In this document: in pieces, positions 1 to 6,786 of the stretch | Numbering within the stretch: the first letter of the stretch is position 1 | Layout: each line of letters opens with the position of its first letter | Origin: MGNI01 sp964353875 | GTDB taxonomy: Bacteria > Chloroflexota > Anaerolineae > Anaerolineales > E44-bin32 | DNA: 19,895 nt | Direction of reading: 5' to 3' | Assembly: GCA_964353875.1 (NCBI GenBank) | Contig: CAYGXU010000054.1 | Coordinates: 1 to 19,895 of the forward strand | Program-made: the position numbers and the translations under genes | The notes under the pieces: generated by a model | Databases searched by the model: none | What the model saw: only the letters and a program-made list of their open reading frames with translations | What the model was told of the DNA's origin: nothing

Positions 1-103
1 CCCCAAATCTGGCCGCGGGAGTACAGGATGCAACACTCCGTGGAATGCACCCGTGGCTTACTTGCTGATTGAAAAAAAGCTTCCATTATTATGAATAGGA
101 CAG

Positions 104-131
104 TTGCGCGAAATTGGCAGTGTGATACACT
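104..131 (+). promoter_or_regulatory. Possible promoter of the receiver-domain gene
   Basis: TTGCGC (104-109) is followed after 16 bases by TACACT (126-131), which is preceded by TGA at 123-125 and so resembles an extended -10. The start codon is at 167 behind a strong purine-rich ribosome site (AGGGGGAGG, about 153-161). The -35 matches the sigma-70 consensus at only three of six positions, so this is tentative. Bases 1-100 show no recognisable gene. A short open frame at the left edge could be the tail of a gene outside the window, but I cannot identify it. Confidence 0.35.
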
Positions 132-166
132 ACGATCAAGTTTAAGCCCCAGAGGGGGAGGATCGT

Positions 167-553
167 ATGCCATCTGATCAAATGCGTGTGGTATGTATTG
201 AGGACGAACCTGAGATGATCGACCTCGTGCGCTTAATCCTCGGTCGGAAAGGATTTGAGGTAATCGGCGCTGACGGAGGCATTGAAGGACTTGAAATAGT
301 TAAAAAAGAAAAGCCCGATTTGGTCTTGCTTGATTTAATGATGCCGGATATGGATGGTTGGGAAGTATATCAACAGATCAAGGCCGATCCGGAATTGCGG
401 GATATCCCTATCGTGGTCGTTACTGCGAAAGCGCAATCCATTGACAAAGTCCTTGGTTTACATATTGCGAAGGTTGATGACTACATCACCAAACCATTTG
501 GTCCGCAAGAGCTACTTGAAAGTGTTGAGAAAATCTTGGGTATGGCGGAATAA
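167..553 (+). CDS. Single-domain response regulator (CheY-like receiver)
   Basis: This is a 128-residue protein made only of a receiver domain. The acidic pair E12/D13 binds Mg2+, D56 in the LLDLMMPDMDG segment is the expected phosphoacceptor, and T86 and K109 (in TKPF) complete the switch set. All conserved positions are present, so it should accept phosphate from a histidine kinase. There is no DNA-binding or enzymatic output domain, so it probably acts by protein contact or as a phosphorelay intermediate. No kinase gene lies next to it, and a strong terminator follows directly, so it appears to be a one-gene unit. The ATG at 167 has a strong ribosome site a few bases upstream. The partner kinase cannot be deduced from the window. 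Confidence 0.95.
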   Translation: MPSDQMRVVCIEDEPEMIDLVRLILGRKGFEVIGADGGIEGLEIVKKEKPDLVLLDLMMPDMDGWEVYQQIKADPELRDIPIVVVTAKAQSIDKVLGLHIAKVDDYITKPFGPQELLESVEKILGMAE

Positions 554-573
554 GTATATTCATTTTAGAATTA

Positions 574-603
574 ATGGGGCGGCATTCGTCGCCCCATTTC
601 TTT
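574..603 (+). terminator. Rho-independent terminator after the receiver gene
   Basis: ATGGGGCG (574-581) pairs perfectly with CGCCCCAT (590-597). The stem can extend inward by a G-T pair and a C-G pair to leave a four-base loop. A T-rich tail, TTTCTTT, follows (597-603). It separates the receiver gene from the DUF192 gene, whose ATG is at 620. Confidence 0.85.
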
Positions 604-619
604 GCAGGGCGGAGTGGAA

Positions 620-988
620 ATGCATTGGGTTCAGGTTATTAGCCACGATCAAGGAAACCAAGTAGTACTCCGAGCGGATTGGTGCCAGTCTTTCCTCTGT
701 CGTTTGCGCGGATTAACCTTTCGCCATTCCCTGGCTGAAGGGGAGGGTTTGCTGCTGGTTGATTCAAGAGAAACAATCAGTAACGCTGGCATTCACATGT
801 GGATGGTTTTCATGTCCCTGGGTGTAATTTGGATCAACGACGCATACCAGGTAGTCGACACGGTTGTTGCCAAGCCCTGGCGTTTTTACTTTCCCTCAAG
901 ACCGGCCCGCTATGTTCTGGAAGGCAATCCATCGATCTTAGAGTTGTTCTCGCCAGGCGACCAATTGGAGTTCATCCATGAGGTCTAG
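620..988 (+). CDS. DUF192 family protein
   Basis: A 122-residue protein of the DUF192 family, recognisable from C-x2-F-x-C-RLRGLTFR near the N-terminus, GEGLLLV, the IHMWMVFMSLGVIWI segment and the PWR and LEF-x2-GDQL blocks further on. DUF192 proteins are small beta-rich proteins of unsettled function, often exported in other bacteria. This one has no signal peptide. I chose the ATG at 620 because GGAG lies five bases upstream. An in-frame TTG at 602 sits in the tail of the preceding terminator and is unlikely to be used. The 3' end overlaps the next gene by 11 bases, so the two are probably co-transcribed and translationally coupled, which hints at a link to the cell envelope. Confidence 0.88.
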   Translation: MHWVQVISHDQGNQVVLRADWCQSFLCRLRGLTFRHSLAEGEGLLLVDSRETISNAGIHMWMVFMSLGVIWINDAYQVVDTVVAKPWRFYFPSRPARYVLEGNPSILELFSPGDQLEFIHEV

Positions 989-2369
989 AGGGATTCTTCT
1001 TCTCTTTATGATCAGCTGGTCATGCTTGCTGCCAATCTCAGCCTTTGCCCAAACCTCAGGTCCGATTTATATCGTTCAACCTGGGGATACCCTCTCCTTC
1101 ATTGCTCAGCGTTTTGGCACAACGGTGGAAGCTCTGGTGGTACAAAATAATATTGCTGACCCCCAGTTGATTGTGCCTGGCACAGAACTCGTTATCCCAG
1201 GTTATGAGGGTATTTCCGGTGTTCTGCAATTCCGTGAAATCTCTTATGGGGAAACCCTCTCTAGCCTTAGTCTGAAGCATGGGATTTCCAAGGAAACTCT
1301 GATTCGATTAAATCGAATCGTTCATCCAAACCGTCTCTATGTCGGACAATCCATCCTTTATTTGCAGACGGAATCGGAGAAATCCTTTCGCAGAGCCAGG
1401 TTTGTGATGGCAGAAAAGGATGAAACCGAATTGTTATTTGCGGTGAGAAAGGGTATTAATCCATGGAGCCTATCCACTATCACTGGTGACCTTAACCGAA
1501 GTTGGATCCTACCGAGCGAAGCGCTGTTGCTAGCTGATGAGCAGGGTGGTTTATATAGTTTTCCAGACCCTCTTCGAGAAATCAGCTTGAAACCTGGTAT
1601 AGTGGTGCAAGGTCATACTCTGACAATAAGTGCAAAGCTTGCTTCAGTCACTTCCCTTATGGGACAGCTAGGTGAATGGCCATTAAATTTTCATCCACAC
1701 GGCGAGCAAACTTTGGTGGCCTTACAGGGAATTTATGCTCTAGAAATGCCTGGGATGATTGATCTTAAAATTAGCTTTACACATGGCCCCGAGGAGCAAG
1801 AGCTCTTTTCCTTCAGTCAGCCTGTGAGGATTGTGAGTGGCGATTATGGATTCGATCCGGTGCTGCAAGTGCCACCCGAAACAATCGATCCGGAAAAAAT
1901 GAGCCCTGAGAATGAGCTAATCACTTCAATTGTAAGCCAGATAACAGAAGATAAATATTGGGAGGGGAAATTCCTCTTCCCATCGACCATAATTGAATCT
2001 TTCCCTTCCGTTTTTGGGTCGAGAAGAAATTATAATGGGGTAGGTTACTTTTGGTACCATACCGGGCTTGATTTCTATGGAGGTTCAGGCACCCCTATTA
2101 CAGCTCCAGCAAAAGGCAGAGTCGTTTTTACTAGTCCATTAGATGTACGCGGTAATGTGACCTTTATCGATCATGGCTGGGGCGTTTTCACAGGCTATCT
2201 GCATCAATCAGAAATTTTGGTGTCTGTGGGGGATTGGGTGGAATCTGGTCAGGAAATCGGACTTGTGGGACGCACAGGGCGTGTGACGGGTCCTCACCTT
2301 CATTGGGAAGTTTGGGTGGGAGGTGTGCCTGTTGATCCAATCGAGTGGGCCTCCGAATCATTTCCATGA
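978..2369 (+). CDS. Secreted LysM / M23 peptidase (murein hydrolase type)
   Basis: A 463-residue exported protein. A hydrophobic signal peptide occupies residues 1-24, with likely cleavage after AFA. Two LysM peptidoglycan-binding modules follow (about 31-75, starting YIVQPGDTLS, and about 85-130, starting REISYGETLS). A 200-residue linker of unclear fold comes next, and the C-terminus is a LytM/M23 zinc peptidase domain (about 340-460). The zinc ligands are in place: H361 and D365 in HTGLD, and H442 in the HLH motif (H440/H442). H409 in YLHQ is the usual catalytic histidine. M23 enzymes cut peptide cross-links in peptidoglycan, and the intact site suggests an active endopeptidase rather than an EnvC/NlpD-type activator. 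The gene overlaps the DUF192 gene by 11 bases. No clear terminator follows. Confidence 0.93.
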   Translation: MRSRGILLLFMISWSCLLPISAFAQTSGPIYIVQPGDTLSFIAQRFGTTVEALVVQNNIADPQLIVPGTELVIPGYEGISGVLQFREISYGETLSSLSLKHGISKETLIRLNRIVHPNRLYVGQSILYLQTESEKSFRRARFVMAEKDETELLFAVRKGINPWSLSTITGDLNRSWILPSEALLLADEQGGLYSFPDPLREISLKPGIVVQGHTLTISAKLASVTSLMGQLGEWPLNFHPHGEQTLVALQGIYALEMPGMIDLKISFTHGPEEQELFSFSQPVRIVSGDYGFDPVLQVPPETIDPEKMSPENELITSIVSQITEDKYWEGKFLFPSTIIESFPSVFGSRRNYNGVGYFWYHTGLDFYGGSGTPITAPAKGRVVFTSPLDVRGNVTFIDHGWGVFTGYLHQSEILVSVGDWVESGQEIGLVGRTGRVTGPHLHWEVWVGGVPVDPIEWASESFP

Positions 2370-2520
2370 TCAGCCGTAATTAGTGAAACTGCATAATACT
2401 TATTGAGGATTAGTTTTCCTGATTTGGTATCTGATGGGTGAATTAGGATATGGACTCGAGCAATTGGTCTAACACCAAAACCAACGGCTATTCTGGCAAC
2501 TTTGTGAGACAGCCAGAGAT

Positions 2521-2610
2521 TTATTTCCCTTCTCCTTTGAGAAGGTTCTGGAGGATTTCGGTATGCATCATTTCACGGATGCTATCGACAGAAACAATTT
2601 TTTGATACAT
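2521..2610 (-). CDS. Possible 29-residue small protein
   Basis: The minus strand carries ATG (2608-2610) with AAGGAG five bases upstream, which is one of the better ribosome sites in the window. It is followed by 29 codons and a TAA at 2521-2523. The peptide starts MYQKIVSVDSIREMM and ends LLKGEGK. It is mixed charged and hydrophobic with no signal or membrane segment. A minus-strand TATACT lies 24 bases upstream of the ATG (2634-2639). I recognise no family. The evidence is the ribosome site and possible -10 only, and chance cannot be excluded. Confidence 0.35.
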   Translation of the reverse strand: MYQKIVSVDSIREMMHTEILQNLLKGEGK

Positions 2611-2635
2611 AATTTCTCCTTGGGGATGGATGTAG

Positions 2636-2641
2636 TATAAT
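2636..2641 (+). promoter_or_regulatory. Possible -10 element for the 2680-4718 gene pair
   Basis: A perfect TATAAT lies 39 bases before the ATG at 2680, which would put transcription start near 2648. No convincing -35 hexamer is found at 16-18 bases spacing (TTTCTC at 17), so an activator may be needed or the match may be fortuitous. The same bases give a -10-like TATACT on the other strand. Confidence 0.35.
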
Positions 2642-2679
2642 TCCGTAGCTATTTCCCCGGAATAAGTGTAACGCAAAAT

Positions 2680-4275
2680 ATGGAATTCCCGACAGGATAT
2701 TCACCCGAAAGATATTGGACCGAATTCGAGGTTCGAGAGAGCGACCTGGATTATATATACAATGTCCTACTCGATCGTGAAGTGCCAGTGACCATTGATC
2801 AGATGGCAATAGCATTAATCAATCATCGTCTGGAGAATCTGGAGAGTGAGATCACTCAGGTTGATGACACTTCTATCGAAATCTATTTGCCGGCTGAAAC
2901 CTTTCAGGTAGGTCAAAAAATCCTCTTCCCTGCTATTGGAAATAGAATTGGCAATGTAGTGGGAGTCCGTGGTGGGGAGAACCCTAATTTGGGGGAGTTT
3001 GATGTGATCCAAGTTGAATTCCAAGATGAAGGTCGAACCAGGGAATTCGCTGCTCGATTGGAGAATCATAAGCTCAACCATCCACTGGAAAGACTGGGTA
3101 TTTCGGAGGAAGCGAACACACCCGAGGAAATTATCGCTCAGTACGGTGTGAATATCATATCCCGATTACAGAACCGGCTTGAAGTTGGAGAGGATATCGT
3201 GCAAATCGCCGGGAAGTGGTTCCCCCAGGCGTTATTGGTTGAGTTCCATGAGGGCCATCTCAATCTGGCGGAAGCAATTTTGGATGTGGCTGGAGGGGGG
3301 CCGACCCCAACAAATGAGCTATTAAAACACATTGAGATTCCAGCAGGTTTGGATCCGCTTCTGGCTGAATTCTCATTGGATTACGCCCTACAAGAGGATC
3401 AACGCTTTGATGAAGTTGGACCCGCGGGCCAAATCATTTGGCATTTAAAGCGTCTGGAGCCACCCGAAGTGCTTTATACGCCAACGCGTCTGGTATATGA
3501 GCCGCAACCGCATGATCGTTCAGTTCTTCCCCCATCTTTGCTGGCGCTCGAAGAAGCTTTGGATGATGAATTTAGCCCTCTTGATCCGCTTGAGGAGACT
3601 CTTGATGAGGTCGTCCTATCGCTTCTTTTCCCTCATTGGCGAGTGGGCACACTCCCTTTGTCCAGGAGATTAAGACCGCTCTTTCCGACAGCCTATGAAG
3701 CCCCCAGGATTCGTTTCATGCTGATTGATGGTCATAGCGGTGACAAGTTCCCGGGATGGGTTGTACGTGAGCAAAGGTATGTTTTTGGATTGGATAATTG
3801 GTATCGACGCCATGAGGTCCCAGCTGGTGGACTTGTGCGTATCCGTAAAAGTAATGAGCCAGGTGAGGTAGTGGTTGAAACTGTTGATCGTCGTAGGCGA
3901 AATGATTGGATTCGTACCGTTTCGATTGGAGAGAATGGTCGGATTGGTTTTACTATGTTGAAACAGCCCGTTGGTACCGGCTATGATGACCTTATGGTCG
4001 TAGGGTTGATCGATCCTATTGCACTAGATGAAGCTTGGTTTCGAGGCGGGCAGAAAGATGTCCCAGTTGATCGTTTAGTAGCTCATGTTTTCCGTGAACT
4101 GGCGAAACTCAATCCTCAGAGCGCGGTTCATGCGCAGTCCTTGTACTCCGGAGTGAACGTTATTCGACGACTGCCTCCCGGACCGATCTTTACCGAGTTA
4201 CTCATCCGGCCATATTATCTACATGTGGGCGATCTTTACTGGCGTTTCGATGAGAGTGTTTGGAGTCAATTGTGA
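2680..4275 (+). CDS. Uncharacterised 531-residue protein with winged-helix-like ends
   Basis: A soluble acidic protein with no signal peptide or membrane segment. I recall similar proteins in Chloroflexota genomes but know no function. Residues about 18-60 (starting ESDLDYIYNVLLDREVPVT) look like a small helical winged-helix-type module. Residues about 70-130 (VGQKILFPAIGN to TREFAARLENHKLN) look like a compact beta domain. A Glu/Asp/Pro-rich linker is at about 270-305. The part from about 340 (RIRFMLIDGHSGDKFPGW) is beta-rich with an RRRR-type basic patch near 405-410. The last 60 residues, with two GP/GPIFTELL turns and the ending YLHVGDLYWRFD, resemble the closing strands of HARE-HTH-like winged helices. 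These fold guesses are inference. The ribosome site before the ATG is weak. The downstream gene overlaps its stop by four bases, so the two form one unit. Confidence 0.8.
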   Translation: MEFPTGYSPERYWTEFEVRESDLDYIYNVLLDREVPVTIDQMAIALINHRLENLESEITQVDDTSIEIYLPAETFQVGQKILFPAIGNRIGNVVGVRGGENPNLGEFDVIQVEFQDEGRTREFAARLENHKLNHPLERLGISEEANTPEEIIAQYGVNIISRLQNRLEVGEDIVQIAGKWFPQALLVEFHEGHLNLAEAILDVAGGGPTPTNELLKHIEIPAGLDPLLAEFSLDYALQEDQRFDEVGPAGQIIWHLKRLEPPEVLYTPTRLVYEPQPHDRSVLPPSLLALEEALDDEFSPLDPLEETLDEVVLSLLFPHWRVGTLPLSRRLRPLFPTAYEAPRIRFMLIDGHSGDKFPGWVVREQRYVFGLDNWYRRHEVPAGGLVRIRKSNEPGEVVVETVDRRRRNDWIRTVSIGENGRIGFTMLKQPVGTGYDDLMVVGLIDPIALDEAWFRGGQKDVPVDRLVAHVFRELAKLNPQSAVHAQSLYSGVNVIRRLPPGPIFTELLIRPYYLHVGDLYWRFDESVWSQL

Positions 4276-4718
4276 GTACTACGAAAACTGAGAAGGCGAA
4301 ATTCCTGGTTCGCCCAACATTGGATACTAAATTCCATATTGATCACAAATGGTGGGAGAGAAGTGATCATGATATTCAGGTGCTTCTTCGAAGCCTTCTC
4401 TGTGAAGAGCATCAGAAGGCCTTTGAAAATGTAGAGGCAGGTGCTCTGGTGGATAATGTTGATTCTGAAACAGGCGAAGTCATGCGTGTGCCTGCCATCC
4501 AAAATGTCTTGATCACTCACTGTGCCCAACAGCCGGATTACATCACGCGCCAGACACCCTTGGTTAACGCGGTATTCCGTATCTTCTTGGCAAGTGGAAA
4601 TATCCCTCTTTCAACGAGAGAATTGGGCGAAAGACTCGGCAGACCGCCGATGATGGTATTACGGACATTGTCAAGTCCGATGGTTTATAAAGGAATCCGT
4701 CCCTATTTAGAAGATTGA
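4272..4718 (+). CDS. Uncharacterised 148-residue protein with C-terminal HTH-like segment
   Basis: This is the partner of the preceding gene. I place the start at GTG 4272, which overlaps the upstream TGA as GTGA and has GGAG (4262-4265) six bases before it. A TTG at 4260 would add four residues but lacks this spacing. The protein has a Trp/His-rich N-terminal region (KFHIDHKWWERSDHDI), a C/H-containing middle (LLCEEHQKAF, LITHCAQQPDYI) that does not form an obvious zinc site, and a C-terminal part (about 92-140) whose LSTRELGERLGRPPMMVLRTLS matches a helix-turn-helix pattern. It may bind nucleic acid together with its partner. This is inference from the HTH-like pattern and the four-base overlap. 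I know no described function. Confidence 0.82.
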   Translation: MSTTKTEKAKFLVRPTLDTKFHIDHKWWERSDHDIQVLLRSLLCEEHQKAFENVEAGALVDNVDSETGEVMRVPAIQNVLITHCAQQPDYITRQTPLVNAVFRIFLASGNIPLSTRELGERLGRPPMMVLRTLSSPMVYKGIRPYLED

Positions 4719-4743
4719 CCTGCCCTCTCTTCCCCTTTAGAAT
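4715..4743 (+). promoter_or_regulatory. Sigma-70-type promoter of the tRNA-Arg gene
   Basis: TTGACC (4715-4720) and TAGAAT (4738-4743) are separated by exactly 17 bases, each matching five of six consensus positions. The -35 contains the stop codon of the upstream gene (TGA, 4716-4718). Predicted transcription start is near 4750, only about two bases before the mature tRNA 5' end at 4752, so the precursor would have almost no leader. Confidence 0.75.
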
Positions 4744-4751
4744 CATCGCAT

Positions 4752-4824
4752 GCCCCTGTAGCTCAATGGATAGAGCACCGGACTTCTAATCCGATGGTTG
4801 TGCGTTCGAGTCGCGCCAGGGGCG
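4752..4824 (+). tRNA. tRNA-Arg (anticodon TCT)
   Basis: A 73-base cloverleaf. The acceptor stem GCCCCTG (4752-4758) pairs with CAGGGGC (4817-4823), with discriminator G4824. The D stem is GCTC/GAGC (4761-4764 with 4773-4776). The anticodon stem CCGGA/TCCGA has a C-A mismatch at its top pair, and the loop CTTCTAA (4783-4789) places TCT at 4785-4787, which reads AGA/AGG codons. The T stem GTGCG/CGCGC (one G-T pair) encloses TTCGAGT. CCA is not encoded, so it must be added after transcription. The gene has its own promoter and is followed at once by a T tract. Confidence 0.96.
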
Positions 4825-4833
4825 CCTTTTTTT
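4813..4833 (+). terminator. Possible terminator embedded in the tRNA 3' end
   Basis: GCGCC (4813-4817), loop AGG, GGCGC (4821-4825) form a five-base-pair hairpin followed by one C and seven Ts (4827-4833). The hairpin uses the 3' strands of the T stem and acceptor stem, so it competes with the mature tRNA fold. No separate hairpin exists between the tRNA and the T tract. Confidence 0.5.
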
Positions 4834-5248
4834 CCCCTTTTGGCTTCTCCTAAACTTTCCTTTTTTTTGAGAGGGGCACTCATACTGGAGTGGAATGATT
4901 AATAGAATTGTGGGCGACGAATTCCCTCAGAGCAATAACCGACAGTAATTCCCCCAAGGAAATCTCAAACTGAGTTAAGCCGCCGAGCGTTCTGTCCAGG
5001 ATAAAACCGCTTAGATTGAGAACTATGTTTTGATGAATGCCGAAGAGATATCCCCCAATGGCACGCCTCTTGCAATCATTCTATGGTAAATCTGGGGATT
5101 TCATCTTGCTGGTGGCAGCATGAAATCCGCATAAACCAACTCTGATTTTTCATCATGAGGAGTCCATCTCTCGCAGGACCTAATTTGAATGCAATTTCTC
5201 CAATGGATGCCTGTGAGTCTGGGAATATCTTATTTCGGAGAATAGATC
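4834..5248. other. Non-coding leader region with two inverted repeats
   Basis: No gene is recognised in these 415 bases. Two foldable elements stand out. TCTCAA (4963-4968) and AAGC (4977-4980) face GCTT (5009-5012) and TTGAGA (5016-5021), giving a nested interrupted stem. A strong hairpin sits at 5096-5128 (separate entry). The open frame starting at 5155 overlaps the exported protein gene in another frame, has no ribosome site and looks like a shadow. Confidence 0.5.
5096..5128. repeat. 33-base perfect-arm inverted repeat upstream of the exported protein
   Basis: GGATTTCAT (5096-5104) pairs perfectly with ATGAAATCC (5120-5128). Inside, GCTG (5108-5111) pairs with CAGC (5116-5119) around GTGG, with CTT bulged on the 5' side. 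No T tract follows on either strand, so it is not a standard terminator. It lies about 120 bases before the ATG at 5249 and could be an RNA leader structure or a protein-binding palindrome. Confidence 0.6.
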
Positions 5249-5845
5249 ATGAACCAAAGAAAAAATTGGATACTTCTTGTGGGAATCGTTTCGATCGTTG
5301 TCGTTTTAGGTTTTATTTTGCTAACCGGAACGATCGCGGCCGCCAGCGACATTCTCGATTTGAACTATATGGCATTTCTGCCTCTTGTCTTAAATCAATC
5401 GAGTCTACAAACTGAGCCAACTGGAGAAATCATCAATTTCACTCCCAAATGGGAGTTGGGTGCATCAACTATAGACCCAAGTGTTGGAGCTCAGGGGACA
5501 ATTAAGGGGTGGTATACAAGAGAGGTTTATAGTAATGGAACAAGGGTAAATCTTGAGTTATATATTTATGTCAAAGGAGGAGATCCTGGCAAAGGTACAG
5601 GAAGTTATGAGATCTACTTGCCGGATGGGATTGAGCCATCGTCAGATTGGTATGTCGGTCACGCCAACATCTGGATTGCAGGTGGAGGGATCAGCGAATT
5701 TGATGGTTCCGTGAAATGGACAATTCGCAATACGATAAAAGGACCAAAATTAATCTTTACCTTCGATGGGAACGAGTGGTCGCCAACTCACCCCAAGGTA
5801 TTCGCTGATCTGAAGCTACGTGCCAATATAGGATATTGGCAGTAA
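5249..5845 (+). CDS. Exported membrane-anchored protein of unknown function
   Basis: A 198-residue protein. Residues 1-6 are basic, and residues about 8-31 form one hydrophobic segment ending GTIAAA, which is either a signal peptide or an N-terminal anchor. A short stretch YMAFLPLVLNQSS follows. I recall similar 'LPLV' stretches after the membrane segment in many Chloroflexota exported proteins. The rest (about 55-198) is rich in G, S, T, W and aromatic residues with alternating polarity, typical of an extracellular beta domain. I see no enzyme motif. The ATG at 5249 has GGAG (5237-5240) eight bases upstream. The gene stands alone, with over 390 non-coding bases on each side. Function unknown. 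Confidence 0.82.
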   Translation: MNQRKNWILLVGIVSIVVVLGFILLTGTIAAASDILDLNYMAFLPLVLNQSSLQTEPTGEIINFTPKWELGASTIDPSVGAQGTIKGWYTREVYSNGTRVNLELYIYVKGGDPGKGTGSYEIYLPDGIEPSSDWYVGHANIWIAGGGISEFDGSVKWTIRNTIKGPKLIFTFDGNEWSPTHPKVFADLKLRANIGYWQ

Positions 5846-6243
5846 TTGGCTAATGAACGAAATGAAATCAGTGAGGCGAGAGACGACAATCTAGCTGCAA
5901 TCTAAATCTAATTAATAAGCAGGAAGATATCCGTCCTTTTCTATGGATAAAGGGGTATAAGAAATTCCATATGCTGTCTCAATTCTGTCGTATATATTTA
6001 TAAGAAGATTTGTTTCCCCTGATTTCATGCGATTTACAAATTCCCACCTTTTTCTAAAAGTCTCCAATTAATCTTGGGAAAAGGGGGTACTTTAAAGACA
6101 GGCCTTGGCCTGCATATATGCTGCTCTAAGCATAAAAACTCATCATCTCAGGGGCACTTGCGTAGGTTTGCCAAATGCCGATAATCATCCGCAACGAGAA
6201 GCTCGTCACGATATCAATATGGAAAAATTCTGTAGGAGGTCGC
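5846..6243. other. Non-coding region before the lipoprotein gene
   Basis: No gene is supported. Small inverted repeats are CAGGCCTTGGCCTG (6099-6112, palindromic) and TATGCT/AGCATA around a six-base loop (6117-6134). A possible weak promoter is TTGCGT (6158-6163), 16 bases, GATAAT (6180-6185), which would start transcription about 50 bases before the ATG at 6244. No terminator for the 5249 gene was found. Confidence 0.4.
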
Positions 6244-6672
6244 ATGTATAAGCGTTATGTTCCCATCGTATGTCTGATAGCCATTCTGCTTTCGGCCTTG
6301 GCCTGCGAAGGCGGGACTTCAGGAAGCGTAGTTGGTTCAGGGGAAACCTGTCGGGCGGGGAGCGGAAGCGGTGTCTGCGAAGGTACTTTTAGCAAACTTT
6401 CCGGGACCTATGGCAAAGATATCGAGGATGATGACATCATGTCAGGGGATCTGATTGATGTAGAGGTGAAAGTCTCGGTTGAAAGCGGATCCGTTCGGAT
6501 TTCGGTCGAATCATCCGAGGGGGGAAAGGTCAGCACGGATGCAGAACCTGGACAGCCGGGAACACTTATCGGTGTCGCCGATGGCGAGTTCGAGAAATTT
6601 ACGGTGACTTTTGAGGCAACTGAAGGGGAAGCCAGGAATGTGACCTACACAATTAATTACCGAATTCGATAA
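6244..6672 (+). CDS. Small lipoprotein of unknown function
   Basis: A 142-residue protein. The start is the ATG at 6244, with AGGAGG (6234-6239) four bases upstream. In-frame upstream ATGs have no ribosome site. The N-terminus is MYKRYVPIVCLIAILLSALAC: basic residues, a hydrophobic stretch and Cys21 after ALA, consistent with a lipobox (its -3 position is Ala rather than the more usual Leu). The mature part begins with a Gly/Ser-rich linker containing two further Cys (TCRAGSGSGVC) that could form a disulfide. An acidic beta-rich domain follows, with repeated valine-alternating strands (DVEVKVSVESGSVRISVESS). No enzymatic motif is seen. It is probably a surface protein tethered to the membrane. 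A strong terminator follows about 80 bases downstream. Confidence 0.83.
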   Translation: MYKRYVPIVCLIAILLSALACEGGTSGSVVGSGETCRAGSGSGVCEGTFSKLSGTYGKDIEDDDIMSGDLIDVEVKVSVESGSVRISVESSEGGKVSTDAEPGQPGTLIGVADGEFEKFTVTFEATEGEARNVTYTINYRIR

Positions 6673-6749
6673 GATTATTGGTAGGGGGGGTATCAAAATA
6701 CCAAATCAAGGTTTGGATCAAGAAGAAACAGATTTTCATTGAGAAAAAA

Positions 6750-6786
6750 CCGGTGGTAAGAAATTACCTCCGGTCTTTTTTCTTTC
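6750..6786 (+). terminator. Rho-independent terminator after the lipoprotein gene
   Basis: ACCGG (6750-6754) and GGTAA (6756-6760) pair with TTACC (6765-6769) and CCGGT (6771-6775). There is one T-T mismatch and a GAAA loop (6761-6764). The tail CTTTTTTCTTTC follows at once. Confidence 0.85.

Larger units (their letters stand above)
2370..2679. other. Intergenic region with divergent -10 elements and a possible small ORF
   Basis: No large gene is present. A minus-strand 29-codon ORF with a strong ribosome site lies at 2521-2610 (separate entry). TATAAT (2636-2641) faces the plus-strand gene at 2680, and the overlapping bases 2634-2639 read TATACT on the minus strand, facing the small ORF. 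Neither has a good -35 match. A minus-strand frame upstream of 2521 is open for about 90 codons but has no start codon and looks accidental. Confidence 0.4.

Noticed and set aside
602..619. TTG 602 as start of the DUF192 gene
   Set aside because: It lies in the T-rich tail of the preceding terminator and has no ribosome site. ATG 620 has GGAG at five bases.
2370..2520. About 90-codon open minus-strand frame upstream of the M23 gene end
   Set aside because: It has no start codon, part of it runs through the M23 gene in antisense, and no similarity is recognised.
4752..4833. tRNA-Arg as an integration site
   Set aside because: No second copy of the tRNA 3' end was seen in the window, and the DNA downstream holds no integrase or phage-like gene.
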